Positions 48,647 through 60,755 of a stretch of DNA of 64,000 bases are shown here, one piece after another; within the stretch, counting starts at the first letter, position 1; the number at the start of each line of letters is the position of its first letter. The notes under the pieces are model-generated. The model made no database searches. It was not told the DNA's origin and saw nothing but the letters and a program-made list of their open reading frames with translations. Source of the stretch: Cristatella mucedo (Eukaryota; Bryozoa; Phylactolaemata; Cristatellidae); contig WPIO01000039.1 of the NCBI GenBank assembly GCA_009760855.2, forward strand, positions 1,600,001 through 1,664,000, in the 5' to 3' direction. The position numbers and the translations under genes were made by a program.

Positions 48647-49400
48647 TAACATTGCTAAAACTCGGGCTTGTTTAAATAGGGATACCGCATCTAAATTGGT
48701 CCGTGCATTTGTGACAACCCGTCTTCACTTCTGTAACTCACCGCTTGCTGGACTATCGGCCTGTGCAATCAGGCGCTTACTGCTAGTACAGAACTCTGCA
48801 CCTACGATTGCCTGTCGTGAGGTTCACAATTTCCACATCACACCACTTCTCGCCGACCTGCACTGGGTCCCAGTTACGCAACACATCGACTTGAAGGATT
48901 TTTTACTCACTTTTAGATTTCTTCATTCTTCGGCTCCAGCCTACCTATAAGATCTACTCCCCCATCAGGCTAAGTATGGTAGTACTCATTTTTGGAATGT
49001 AGCTGTTTACTCATAGATCGTAGAAATTTCAAATCCTTTGGTGACCGTGCCTTTAGTTCGTATGCTCCCAAAGCATGGAACTCACTCCCGACTTGCGTCA
49101 CGACATCTCGTGACTTGCCAACATTTAAAAAGAAACTAAAAGCCCATCCATTTATCATAGAACTTAGTGGGTCTCTTTGATTCGTCCTTAATGCGCTTAT
49201 GTGTGCTGACACTGTGCATGCTGCCACTAACCAAACTTGCATGCTGTCCCTGTGCATGTCACCCCTAACCGTGTTATTTTTGTTGTTTAATGAGAATGCT
49301 ACTACTAACCATTCGACCATGCTTCCTTTGCAGAAAATGTAAAGCTCCTAGAAAGAGTTTGAGTTCCCTGAGGGCGCTATATCAAACGCATTATTATAAA
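48647..49400 (+). mobile_element. Family-1 LINE, C-terminal RT plus 3' end
   Basis: Reads ACLNRDTASKLVRAFVTTRL, ITPLLADLHWVPVTQHIDLK, then APKAWNSLPTCVTTS after a frameshift and stop; 3' end GAGGGCGCTATATCAAACGC and ATTATTATA. Confidence 0.82.
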
Positions 49401-50000
49401 TATTATTGTCGTTATCATTTTAAGATAGCACATTTCTTAGGGATATCCAATTACTTCATAGGGATATCAAATGTAGGCACTTCCAAACAGAAGTAAACTG
49501 ACGAGTCGTGAACTTCACTAGGAACCTACTGCAGTAGTCAGATAAGATGTCCCTAACTTTCTCAGCTACCCAGAGATGAGCTAGTGCAGCCTGATTTACC
49601 TCGGAGTGAGGGAGTAAGCCGTGAGCAGTGGCAAGAACAAGCCACACCTCGCTGAGATGATTTGCTTGCTACCGTTGCTCAAGAAACAACTTGTTTGAGC
49701 TCCAAACTCGTGCACCGACCAATGATAGACAATTCATGCCCATGCTCGTCAGGCCTTATCCATTAATTAAGAGGCCTTAGTTGATCCGTCACGATCTGAG
49801 GCATCCTAAGTTTTCCTTACTATGCCGTTTAACTTTCTCTTTGGTTAGGTTCAAAGATACGTCATTACTCGCATACAAACCGTTTTCAGAAAGAATAAGA
49901 ATATCCAAGAAACCAAGATTTATTCCTGCCACTTTGTTTCCACCTTTTACGGCAAGCATGAGCTTGTAGTATCTTCCTATCTAGAATCCTTACACTCTTA
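49401..50000. other. Unassigned sequence between LINE copies
   Basis: Nothing recognised. Confidence 0.3.
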
Positions 50001-50284
50001 ACTTTAAAAATGCACCTATTTAGGACAGCATTTAGTGGGTCCCTGTGATTCATCCTTCATGTGCTTATGCGTGCTGAAACTGTGCATGCTGCTACTAACT
50101 ACACTTGCATGCTGACCCTGTGCATGTCACCCTAACCATGTTATTCATTTTGTTTGTTTGTCAAGCATGATTTTTACTCACCATTCAACTGCATTTCCCT
50201 TTGCAGCAAATATGAAATGTAAAAGCGCCTAGAGAGAGATTGAGTTCTCTGAGGGCGCTTTATCAAGTGTATTATTATTATTAA
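50001..50284 (+). mobile_element. Family-1 LINE, short 3' copy
   Basis: Begins ACTTTAAAAATGCACCTATT at the end of the RT frame and ends GGGCGCTTTATCAAGTGTAT plus (TAT)n. Confidence 0.82.
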
Positions 50285-50316
50285 CGTGGGTAGCTATACC
50301 GGCTTTCTACCTAGAG

Positions 50317-51342
50317 TTGCACATCAAAGGTCTCATCTGCAGCGACTTCAGCTATTACCGGCGCAGTTACCCTGTCTCAATTTGCCTCCATGTATCCTGC
50401 TACAAAGGCTCTGGGTCTCGCTCGTTGCAAGGCCAAGTTATTCCAGACATACTAAAGCACAAAACTTTGGGAATATTTTCCACTCGCTTCAACAAGTCAC
50501 CGCGCAGAGCAGCAGCACGACGTTGGCTGGCTCCCAAGAAAATCCACAATCTCCAACGCATCATTATCGCTCACCAAAGGCCATATGATCAGACATACCT
50601 CCTCTTCACGTGGCGCCGTAAAAGATTTGCGGTCTTCCATACGACCGCCACGTCGTCAGTCAGCTGGGTAGGCACTTCACATGACTTTTGTGCAGCAAAA
50701 ACGAAACTGTTCGCTAATTTCTTCCGGCTTCACGCAGCTTTGGCTCCCCGACTGTTCAAGCCGCCATGCTGGCGAGTCTGCAAATTCAGATCCTCGAGAC
50801 CTCGAGAAGCGAGCCTTTGCAATCGCTGTTATCATACGGCAACGTTGCTCGATTACTTACTCAAGCTCGATTGGAGCTCCTGCACAGTCCTGCATGTCCT
50901 TGGTCTTTGTGAATTTCCGCGGGTCTTGCTCACTTCTTCACTTGATGCTGATCGGTGGGCATCCTTGCCTTTGCCTTGGAATTTGTTGTTGCAAGTAGCA
51001 CGCCCGCATGCGGACTCCTTGCAATCAGGGCTTCCTGAGGAGTTTGGCAAGTCGCCCAATGACGAAAGTGGGGTTTCCCTTCAGCCCTCAAAATACTTCT
51101 GTCGCGTGGGAGGGCCTCTGCACCATCAATTTCTTTGTGCTTACCATTGTTTTGCAATAATGACCTCAAGGAATGTACACGATTTTGTTTCAAGAGGGTC
51201 CCAGGGACTTACCATAGTACCCTACAAAGTACTACACCATACCAGTAGTACTTACCGTAGTACCCACGGGTCGAGGATGTGGCCCACGCCAATGAAGCAG
51301 CTCGCATTGGCAGCTCTCATCTTTCACTACCATGTGAGTTGA
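50317..51342 (+). other. 341-codon ORF in duplication unit 1 (doubtful)
   Basis: Long for chance, but no motif is recognised, composition is Ser/Leu/Arg/His-rich, and the homologous stretch in unit 2 (52735-53580) is broken by frame-changing indels. It also starts within 40 bases of a LINE tail. I treat it as probably noncoding. Confidence 0.2.
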
Positions 51343-51982
51343 AGAGACTTGAACTGTTAAGTCTTGATATCAGGCTTATCCTTCTTGCAAACCTACAGAC
51401 ATATAAGCGATTGGAAAGCCAAGCATATTGTTCAAGGCATCAGCAAACCGCAGCCGTAAAAGTGAAACTTGGCTGGATCGATGAATGGACGCTTAGCTTA
51501 ATTAGACACCCGGATATAGCTTAGATTAGCAAGCAGCAAGTAAATGAAACGCTGGTGATTTGCATCAGCCAGCTTTTGAATATCTAGATTTTATTCGCTG
51601 CTTTACTGCTAGTAAACATTTAAGCTTTAATTTACAATTAGACAAGCTGCAAGAAAGCTGACGTAATAAAGTCAAAGTAATGTAACTTTTGCCACCTGTT
51701 CTCTAGAGTTTCAACCAGGCAGCAGTTGTACCCTAGTATTCATGCCAGGTAGAATTAGCTTCGGAGGCTTTATGCCGATTGAGTGTTCAGTGTTGCCTTC
51801 AACGGCGTAAGAAGGTTGTAATACACAACGGCCGATAATAACATATGAAAACGTCAGTCGCTGTCGCATAGATTTCTCTGCACTGTGGATTTTAACTTCC
51901 ATCATCAAGTACGGGTGCTAACCATTGCTGCCGAGTTCCGCTTTCATAGGCGAACTAGCGTGCATTAGCCGCTGGGTCTTCG

Positions 51983-52251
<269 letters not shown>

Positions 52252-54223
52252 TATATACATGCTAGCCGCGGCTCAGAGATTCAGGGCTTTGCCTGTATTT
52301 GTCGCACTTAGGAATGAATTAGCACGGTTACGACCGTCATGTTTGCAATATAGTTCTGTCTGGACACGGAAGCCGCTATACCCCGTTTGAAACATTATAA
52401 TTTCAATACCCGTATGCTGGCATGCAGCGTTTGCAGGGCGCATCCGCTGTACTTTTCGTAAATCACAAGTCTTCGCTCACATTTAATACCGCCGCTTGGC
52501 CATATGCCTGCACGCAGTCAAAGCAAGTGTGATAAAATATGCCTGGGTTGTTGTGACTACTTGAGTGGAACCGTCGACACTCACTTGCACCGTGCTGCCA
52601 AGCCACGGTCTCGATCTGCAGCTGCCAGCGTTGGGCTGAATTGCCAGACTTCGTGCAGCTGTGTGATAGATCTGGTCAACCACCTGTTATTTAGACGTTC
52701 GCTCGTTGTTAGGGAAAAAGGCGTTCACATATTACTGGATAGGCACTTCTCCTGACTTACGCGCTGCAAGAGCAACGAAGTCGTTTAGCCTCTTTCGGCT
52801 TCGAGAAGCTTCAGTTACCCGACTGTTCAAGCCTCGCTTAGTCTGAAGCTGCCGCCTACAAATGCAGATCCACGAGACCTCGAACAGCGACCCGTCGCCA
52901 TCGGTCATCCCCTAGCGGTAGCTTAGCTTTACGCCTGACCCCCAACTCGAGCTCGAGCCCCTTCTCCTTATGAGGTTCCGTATGTCGTCGGTCTTAGACT
53001 GCCTACGGGTCCTGCCTACTTCCTCTCTCCGTGCTAAGCGGCGGGCATCCAGGCCTCTGCATTGGTTTTTGTGGGTGCAAGTAGCACAGCAGTCAGACGA
53101 CCCTTCGACGCAAGGGCTTCCTGTTTGAGGGGTTTGGCAAGTCGCCGATGACGAAAGGGGGCTTCACCTACAGCTCTCAAAACTACTTCCGCCGGGTGCG
53201 AGGGCGTCTGCACTTTTCGTTTGATTGTGCTTGTCATTGGTGGGCAATAATGACATGAAGGGATTTACCCAATTTTCTTTCGGGCGGGTAATTATATCCC
53301 GGGGGTCTTACCCTAGTTCCCTATACGGAGCGAACCAGGGGGTCGAGGATGTGACCCGCGCCAATCGAGCAACTCAAATTGTCAACCGTCATCTTTCATT
53401 ACCGTGTGAGTTTCAAAAATTTTTAGGTCTTTTAGGTCTTGGTACAAGGCTTATCCGTTTGGCAAGCATAGAGAAATACGAGCGTTATGAAAGCCAAGCA
53501 CATTGCTCAAGGCATCATCAAACCGAAGCCACGCATGTGAAACTGGGTTGATGGGTTAGTGGATGGACACATGGATGCTTAGACACTTGGATGTATGGAA
53601 ACGTAGTTGGAGAGAGAGGGAGAGAGAGAGAGAGAGAGATAGTTCTATCGTTCACTGCAAACTTCGTGCATTTAGAAGCAACACGCAGCAACACAGCTTA
53701 CCGCAAGGCAGCCTTTGAGCAGCTAAACCAAAGCACGTGAAGCCTGACGGACCCAGCAAGGAGCGAGGAAGCGAGCGGCCGTTCTGCATCAGCCAGATTG
53801 CGAATGTCCAGATTTATCCGTGGCTCCTGAATAATTACCTCCAGTAAATGTTTAAGCTTTAATCTACAGTAAGACAAGAGGCATCAAAGCCCCCCCATCA
53901 AAGCCGGCATCAAAGTCGAAGTCTTGTAGTGGTCAGTCACTGTGCTCCAGACTTTCAAACAGGCAGCAGTTCGTGCCAGTTATCATTCTCGCCCAGCGGG
54001 AGCGGCGTCGGAGGCGTCAGGACAATCTGATATTCAGTGTTACTCTTGACGGAGTTAGAGAGCTGCAATACGCAGTGGCTGACAGTAGACAACAGAAAAA
54101 TCTCAGGCGCTCAGATTTCATCCGCACTATGGATTTGAACTTTCATCATCAAGTACGGGCGCTCTTCACTACGGCCGTCGCGTTTTGCTACCATCGGTGA
54201 ACCAGCGTGTACTCACCCCTAGG

Positions 54224-54376
54224 TCATCGCCCGGGAGGTAAGGTGCTCGCTCTTCACGACCCCGGTCGTGGGTTTGAGTCTTGCAGTGGGCGATTCTTTG
54301 TCGTCCATTGCAAGCGGTGGTGGTCGCCGTTAAGGCTCTTCTGCCGCTATACAAATTAGGCTGCTGAAACAGCTAT
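54224..54376 (+). mobile_element. tRNA-derived SINE, type 1 (copy 4, in tandem duplication)
   Basis: Same insertion as copy 3, one duplication unit (about 2.24 kb) downstream. The B box has decayed to GGTTTGAGTCT. The tail again passes into TA-rich repeats. Confidence 0.72.
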
Positions 54377-54401
54377 ATATGCATATATATATTGTAATAT
54401 A

Positions 54402-54448
<47 letters not shown>

Positions 54449-54472
54449 CACACATATATATAGTCCATACTA

Positions 54473-54523
<51 letters not shown>

Positions 54524-54530
54524 CATTTAC
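54365..54530. repeat. Interrupted (TA)n microsatellite
   Basis: TA blocks at 54403-54445 and 54475-54530, next to the SINE tail. Confidence 0.9.
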
Positions 54531-55308
54531 AAGTCACTAGCCGTGGCCCAGAGGTATGGGGCTTTGCCGGTATTTGCCGCACATAGGAACGGACTAGCAC
54601 CGTTACGAGCGCTATGTTTGCAACCTAGCTCTGTCCGGATAAGGATGATGCTGCAACCCGTTTGTAACAGAATGCTTCAATGCCCGTATTCTGATACGTG
54701 GCGTTTGCAGGGTGCATGCGCTGTACTTTTAGTAAATCGCAAGTCTACGCTCACATTTGAGACGGCCGCTTGGCAAAATCCGTACACATTGTCAGAGCAA
54801 GTGCGATAAAGTCAGCTTAAGATTGTTGTGACTACTTGATTGGAACCGTCGACACTCACGTGCACCGTACTGCCAAGCCAGGGTCTCGATCTGCAGCTGC
54901 CAGCGCTAGGCTGAATTGCCGTACTGCGTGGCGTACAGCTGCTTCGCAGATCCATTCCGCCACCTGTTATTTAAGTGTTCGCTCGTTGTTAGGTAAAGAA
55001 AAACGCGGTCACCTACTAGACCGCATGTTCGCTAGCTTGGTAGAAGAAGCCCGAGATCAGGCCGACTGCAGGCGGATAAAGCAAGCGCCCGCTTAGCCGA
55101 TGCGGCAGAGTGTGAGTGTCCTTTGTTTGCCACGACGAGACGCGCGCGAGGTCTGATGTGGCTGACCCGTACCTGACAGGGACAGACCTTGCAGATAGGC
55201 AAGCAGTTACGCTGGCGGTAGGCAGCGGTTGCTGCGAATGCAGTTCGAGAGAGCCGCTGCGACTAGGGAGGCCTGCGAACTACTCCTGCGACATACAGTG
55301 CGTTTCCG

Positions 55309-55314
55309 TTTATT
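55309..55314 (-). terminator. Candidate poly(A) signal of GPCR-B
   Basis: AATAAA on the minus strand (TTTATT on plus), about 250 bases downstream of the GPCR-B stop codon. It is the first such hexamer I see there. No downstream GU-rich element was evaluated. Confidence 0.4.
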
Positions 55315-55562
55315 GTTAGCAGCTATGAGTTGGATTGGACTCAAACTTTGCATCGGATTCGAGAATTAAGTACAAAAATATGTGCATGCTCGCATAGACC
55401 GATATGTAAAGCGCTACGTAGAATTAAGTTTTGCCTAAATTTGGCTAAGTAGTCGCTTAGCTTCGTGGCCCACACGGACCGCTGCAGCGCAAAGGACGTA
55501 AGCCGGAAAGTCGTGCAGTCGCACGCATTCACGAAATCGTGAAGTGAGCGCACGGCCGCTAT

Positions 55563-55891
55563 TCAGCGACAGAGCAGGCGACCAATCATTTCCTCTCGTA
55601 TCTTCTTGTTGCAAATGCCGTACACGATGAAGTTTGTGCAATTATTGACGTAGTACAAGTACTTCAGTGATAGCGTATAGGGTATTACGTGAAGAGATGT
55701 CAGCCAATACGGGATCCAGCTGACGAAGAACACGAAAGTGACACCGAACAGCATCCAGACCACTCTACTGGTTGACCGCGACCTCGGCGCAGAGGTCGAC
55801 CGCGAAACCGCCGCAGCCTCAGGCTTTCGGCTTCCGGTGGATTCTTGCTCTGCTTGAGGCTTGGTGTTCAGCACAAGCTTCGTCTCGGAAT
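55563..55891 (-). CDS. GPCR-B exon 2 (TM6, TM7 and C-terminus)
   Basis: Terminal coding exon. The acceptor (TTTTTCTGCTCTGCAG|AT, with a good polypyrimidine tract) rebuilds codon 269 as G|AT = Asp, exactly as in GPCR-A. Seen: a Ser/Arg-rich end of the third loop (296-311) with possible phosphorylation sites; TM6 with MLFGVT at 315-320 and SWIPY at 326-330; TM7 with NNC at 351-353 and N355-F-I-V-Y359, so the NPxxY Asn and Tyr are kept and Pro is Phe. Helix 8 is KKIREEM, and the short tail ends LLCR with a possible palmitoylated Cys376. N-F-x-x-Y variants are known among invertebrate peptide GPCRs, which makes a peptide ligand a reasonable but unproven guess. The frame runs a little upstream without ATG, as expected for an internal boundary. 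Confidence 0.9.
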
Positions 55892-56149
55892 CTGCAGAGC
55901 AGAAAAAGAATTCAGCGGGTGCTCAATTCAGCAGCTAGATCCGCTGCTACTCAAAAAGATGCATCGACCTGAACCGCTGCGAAAGTTCAACTCGCTAGGG
56001 GCGGCACGAGCATCAAAGAGCTATGAGACATTAACGTGTCGCCGCGTGTCGTTTTCTTTCGCTGGGGCTGAAATTAGGAGACCTGCTGAGCGTAGCCACG
56101 CGATGCACGCACACTGAGCACCCAAATCATTCGCGATGCAATCATCCAG

Positions 56150-56965
56150 CAAGACTCTAAACTAAATTTTGCGTCACTGGCGAATAGAAATATAGGCAAC
56201 GCCTCTACAGCTAGCCATCACATCCGGTCCCTATCCAAGATTAGAAGCTGTCTCCCACAGTGGCTTGTAAAACATTTAACTAGCTCTTTAGTTCTGTCTC
56301 GGCTTGATTATTGTAATTCCCTTTTGGCTGGGCTACCAAAGAAAGCTATTATGCCACTACAGCGGACTATGAATATGGCTGCAAGGCTGGCCTTCAAGTC
56401 CCAGCGGTTTGAGCACGTGTCACCTTTGCTGAAAGAGCTAGGATGGTTGCCGGTTGAGCAAAGGATACAGAGCAAAGTTCTTATGCTGACCCACAAGGCC
56501 CGCCACGGCTTGGCTCCTTCATACCTAGCTGAACTGCTGCATCAGTTTCAGCCTGTTCGCGCCATCAGGTCCTGTGTGGACAATAAATTAGCTGTCCCAT
56601 TCCTCCGCTTAAACACAGTTGGCGACAGAAGCTTTAGCTCTGCAGGTCCTAGACTGTGGAACTCGCTTCCACAATTCTTACGCAACGACATCTACTCTCC
56701 AACTGCCGACTATGGCACATCTTTTTCAGCGGTCCTGAACTGCTACTTCTATGCTACTCACTACCTCAACTGCTCTCCTAACTCTGCTATGCTTCCCGCT
56801 TTCTCTTTGTTGCGTGAGACGAAGTCTGTTGGCTACCGAATGCGTACCGAAAGCCGCTTAGGCTGTGAGTGCGCTATATAAAACTCTCCTGCGTAACACC
56901 CACATGGTCTTTTTGACTTTGTGGAGTTACTGACGGAGATACACACAGATACACATTTATTTCCT
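56150..56965 (+). mobile_element. Family-2 LINE (CR1/L2-like), C-terminal RT and 3' end
   Basis: Open frame 56324-56881 plus upstream LSRLDYCNSLLAGLPKKA; HVSPLLKELGWLPVEQRIQS, HGLAPSYLAELLHQ, RSFSSAGPRLWNSLPQFLRN. The C-terminal region is homologous in plan to family 1, but the 3' end differs (TGCGCTATATAAAACTCTCC, GAGATACACACAGATACAC). 5'-truncated. Confidence 0.85.
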
Positions 56966-57202
56966 CAGTTGCAGCTGGTGACTGCTACGTAGTGTACGCA
57001 AGTGGGGCCAGCAAATTTTCCTCTAAATAGCGGAGAAGGCCAACTGTTTACGTTCCGATTTCCCTAACTCGATGCACCTGCATGTCAGATGTATGTACAT
57101 CTGTGTGCATACCCACAACCTGTGCATGTAGCCAGTGACTAAAGCGGTAAGGTATGTTAGCATCGTATAAATGGTGGTCAACTAACTTTCTTGCAGATTT
57201 AT

Positions 57203-57462
57203 ACTACTAATAATGATAATAAGACGTTTGTATAGCGGCCTCAGAGAACCATATCCCTTTCTAGGCACCTTACATGTGCTGTAAAGGAATCATGATCAAA
57301 TCAGTAGTACTAGCATGCTCAACACCAGCAAGCCATAGTGTGGTTAGAGGTGACATGCGCAGGGTCAACATGCAAATATGGTTAGTGGCAGCTTGCACAA
57401 CGTCAGCAGGCATAAACAGACAACGGGCGAATCACAAGGACCGACTAAGTATGGTGATAAAG
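57203..57462 (-). mobile_element. Family-1-like LINE, short 3' copy
   Basis: ACTAATAATGATAATAAG, ATAGCGGCCTCAGAGAACC, TGGTTAGAGGTGACATGCGC; ends near GACCGACTAAGTATGGTGA. Confidence 0.75.
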
Positions 57463-57499
57463 AGCATTCAGTCCCAGATTGAAACTAGGGTGCATGCTG

Positions 57500-58300
57500 A
57501 CTTAATATCAGATCGAACAACTACGCGGGTTTTCGTAAGAGGCGACGGCTGCAGAGTAAACTACTCCGACCCCCAGCACAGCACCGCCTCAAGCCCACTC
57601 CACGTGAAGCGCCCGGCAAGCCGGCGGTGGCGCCGCCTCCGCTGCGGCCTCCGCTGTAACCGCCGCAGGCCAGACGGGGACGGCCCATAGGCCTAAGCAG
57701 ACGGCGCTTGCGGCACTGAACTGGCACCATTGAGGTCAAAGGGCAGGCTCGGCTGGCTCGGCTCATCACTCTGGCTGAAAGCTGCCAGCAGCTCACGCAG
57801 CGCCTGAGGGCACTGGTGCGACGGAGCGCCTGCTCACGACCAACCGCGACCTGCGGCTTCGGCTGAGAGCTTCCCAGGAGACTTCGGGGATCGGCGCTTG
57901 AGAGGATGATGCCACGGTCGACGAGTGCCCGTCAGCGAGGCTAACGGTGCTGCTCCAGGCAGGAGCGAAAGCAGGGGGCGGGGCGCGATCTGTGGCCAAT
58001 AGCACCAGCCGCCATAGCTGAAGGCGAATGGAGTGCTCGACTATACATCCGCCTACGCCTGTGCCGCCGCCGCCGTGGCAGCGGCACAGGCGCTATCCAG
58101 TTAGTAAAAGAGGTTGGTAAAGAATTTGGCAAAACACACGAATCCGCCCGAGATCGGCTCTGTTCGTCGGCGTCGGTTCGTAGGCTGCACGGCTCTAGGA
58201 CGCACCGCTGTGCCTCCAGCGTCCGGAAACTGCTGAGAGACGCAGTGGCATACCAATGCAGACTGCCGAACACACCCAGGCCTTGCAAAATCTAGTGCTC
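57500..58300. other. GC-rich island in the GPCR-B intron
   Basis: Framed by LINE pieces. Plus-strand frames give short charged, Leu/Arg-rich stretches (RLITLAESCQQLTQRLRALV; LVKEVGKEFGKTHESARDRL) interrupted by stops, as expected of a decayed coding sequence such as a transposon ORF1 or gag. No family identified. Confidence 0.3.
58056..58092. repeat. GC-rich hairpin (12-bp stem)
   Basis: CGCCTGTGCCGC and its exact complement around a 13-base loop, within the GC-rich intronic island. Confidence 0.7.
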
Positions 58301-58306
58301 GAAATC

Positions 58307-59117
58307 GACTCCTGTTGAATCTGCATGAAATCTAAATGTCCTGTTCCAAAGTGACCGTCCATTAGACAACCACATCAACTCTGCAGTCAAGTCTGCTACA
58401 TCATCTTTCAGCTACACAACCTTCCCAAAATCGGGCTTGCTTAGACAGAGATGCTACATCTAAATTGGCCCATGCATTTGTGTCATCCCATCTTAAATTC
58501 TGTAACTAACTGCTTTCTGGTCTACCGGCCTACGCAATCAGGCGCTTACAGTTGGTGCAAAACTCTGCACCTAGGCTTGTCTGTCGTGAGCGTCGCAGTT
58601 GGCACATCCCACCACTTCTCACCGACCTGCACTCGCTCCCAATCAAACAGCATATCGACTTCAACGTTCTGTCACTTACTTGTACGTCCATTCATTCTCT
58701 GGCTCCAGCCTACCTATCAGAATTACTCCCCCACCAGGCGAAGAATCGTACAACCAGCTGTTCTGACTCGAATCGTTTAGCCATACCTCGTATGCATTGA
58801 ACCTCAAAATCGTTGGAAACCGTGCCATTAGTTCCCATGCTCCCACAGCTTGGAACTAACTGCTGACGCACGTCTCAGTCCCCGACATGACGACATTTAA
58901 AAAGAAACTTACAACGCGCCTGTTTATTACAGCGTTCGGTGGGTCTTCGTGATTCGTCCTTCGTGTGCATGAACCTGCTTACACTGTGCCTGCTGCTTGT
59001 AGATTTTATCACCAATCATTAGGTAATGCTGTCTACAGAACATCTGTAAAGTGTCTAGGAGGAGATTCAGTTACGAGGGCGCTATACGAATGTATTATTG
59101 TTATTATTTTATTATTA
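58307..59117 (+). mobile_element. Family-1 LINE, C-terminal RT plus 3' end
   Basis: VQNSAPRLVCRERRSWHIPP, LAPAYLSELLPHQAKNRTTS, 3' end GGGCGCTATACGAATGTATT; subfamily mate of the copy at 1-708. Confidence 0.82.
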
Positions 59118-59200
59118 GAGAGACAGCGATACAGAGAGATAGTTAGAGACGGAGGCAGGCAGAGAGACAGCCAGAGAGCAAGACGGAGAGACACACACAG

Positions 59201-59405
<205 letters not shown>

Positions 59406-59489
59406 GAGAGAAAGACTAAGACAGAGATGAAGAGACAGACAGATAGGCAGAGGCAAAGATTTCTATAGCACCATCAGTATATGCACATG

Positions 59490-59540
59490 TACTGATGGGG
59501 CTATACAAATGCATTATTACTATTATTATATTATTATGCA
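59490..59540 (+). mobile_element. LINE or SINE 3' tail remnant
   Basis: GGGGCTATACAAATGCATTA followed by (TTA)n. Too short to assign. Confidence 0.35.
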
Positions 59541-59608
59541 GTATACCTCTATATATGCCTATATATAAATGTGAATGTATAAATATATATATAAATGTAT
59601 ACATATAT

Positions 59609-59634
59609 GTGTGTGTGTGTGTGTGCGTGCGTGC

Positions 59635-59667
<33 letters not shown>

Positions 59668-59668
59668 A
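59609..59668. repeat. (TG)n microsatellite
   Basis: GTGTGTGCGTGCGTGCGTGT core. Confidence 0.9.
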
Positions 59669-59950
59669 CGTCATTTGTTCATACAGCAAAGTCAGGTGTT
59701 GCTATGGGCACGATACTCACATCAGGCTGTTCAACATAGACGCCAGCCTATAGTTATGTTTATGTTAAATAAACACACTTTAGTTATCTTCTTAGCTTAG
59801 GGTTTGGGATTTGGGGTTTAGTATTTAGGTATTAGGGAGAAACTCTTTATGGAAAAGATCCCTAAAAATGTGCTCATTTAATGTAAATGTAAACACGGGA
59901 CCCGCCGCCACCGCCGCACGGACGTCGCAGCGAGGCGAGCGTCGCCTTAC

Positions 59951-60755
59951 CCGTGCCCTGCGCGCCCGACGAGCTGTCGTCCGACGGGCGCTGCTGGTAG
60001 GCCATCTTGAGCGGTCCGCGAACTCTCGTGCGCCTGTAGATGACGCGGAACACGAGGCCGTAGAGGACGGCCGTGACGAGCAGCGTGACGACGAACAGCA
60101 CGGCCAGCACGGCCGCGTACGTCCGCCCCGGGCGGGTGCCCGACGTGAAGTGGCAGCCGACCGGCCGCCGGTCGGCGCCGGCGTACACCGACGACGTCAT
60201 GTAGTTGGGAAACGAGCCGAAGAAGGACAGCGCCGCGATGGCGCCGATGATGATCCACGCGTGGCGGCGAGCGAACGGGCGCGTCGGGCAGCAGACGGCG
60301 TGGTAGCGCTCGACGGCGATGCCGATGAGCACGAGCACGGAGAAGATGAGCGACACGCCGGAGGCGTACTGCATCGACTTGCACACGTCGTCGTCGCCGA
60401 TCAGCCGCAGGCTGTAGACGGCCTTGTACGGCACGACCACGGCGCAGACGAACAGGTCGGCGAACGCCAGCGCCGCCGTGAAGTAGTTGTACTGCTGGCC
60501 CTGCTGCTGTCGGCCGCCGCCGGCGCGCCGCAGACGCCTCGCGAACACGGCCAGCATGAGCGAATTGCCCACCACGCCGAGCACGCCGCAGACGGTCATG
60601 AGAGTCAGGAATGCGTACATGTCGACGGCGGAGACCACCTTGCTGTACTCCTCCTTGCCGCCGCTGCCGTCGCTCGCTCCGCTCTCGTTCGGCGCGAATG
60701 TTGCCGCCGGTGACAACGCCGCCGCGTCCGCGGCGTCCGCCGCCACCGAAGCCAT
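59951..60755 (-). CDS. GPCR-B exon 1 (rhodopsin-like receptor, N-terminus to TM5)
   Basis: First coding exon of a second class A GPCR; joined product 377 aa, plasma membrane. Seen: ATG at 60755; Ala-rich N-terminus with one sequon (Asn23); TM1 about 46-72 with GNS at 63-65; a basic Arg/Gln/Gly first loop at 73-88; TM2 with LAFAD at 96-100; Cys125 at TM3; ERY at 149-151; TM4 about 167-185; Cys201 in extracellular loop 2; TM5 about 213-240. It ends at a strong ACGG|GTAAGG donor after codon position 1, at the same structural place as in GPCR-A. The exon is very GC-rich, unlike GPCR-A exon 1, probably because it lies in a CpG-rich 5' region. Plus-strand Arg-rich frames over it are shadows. Ligand unknown; paralogy with GPCR-A rests on intron position and phase and on similar TM6-TM7 sequence. 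Confidence 0.9.

Noticed and set aside
59798-59838. Telomere-like run (GGGTTTGGGATTTGGGGTTT)
   Set aside because: Imperfect, only about 40 bases, not the usual animal TTAGGG, and inside the GPCR-B intron.
59868-60713. 281-codon plus-strand ORF over GPCR-B
   Set aside because: Arg/His/Asp-rich antisense shadow of GPCR-B exon 1 caused by high GC content.
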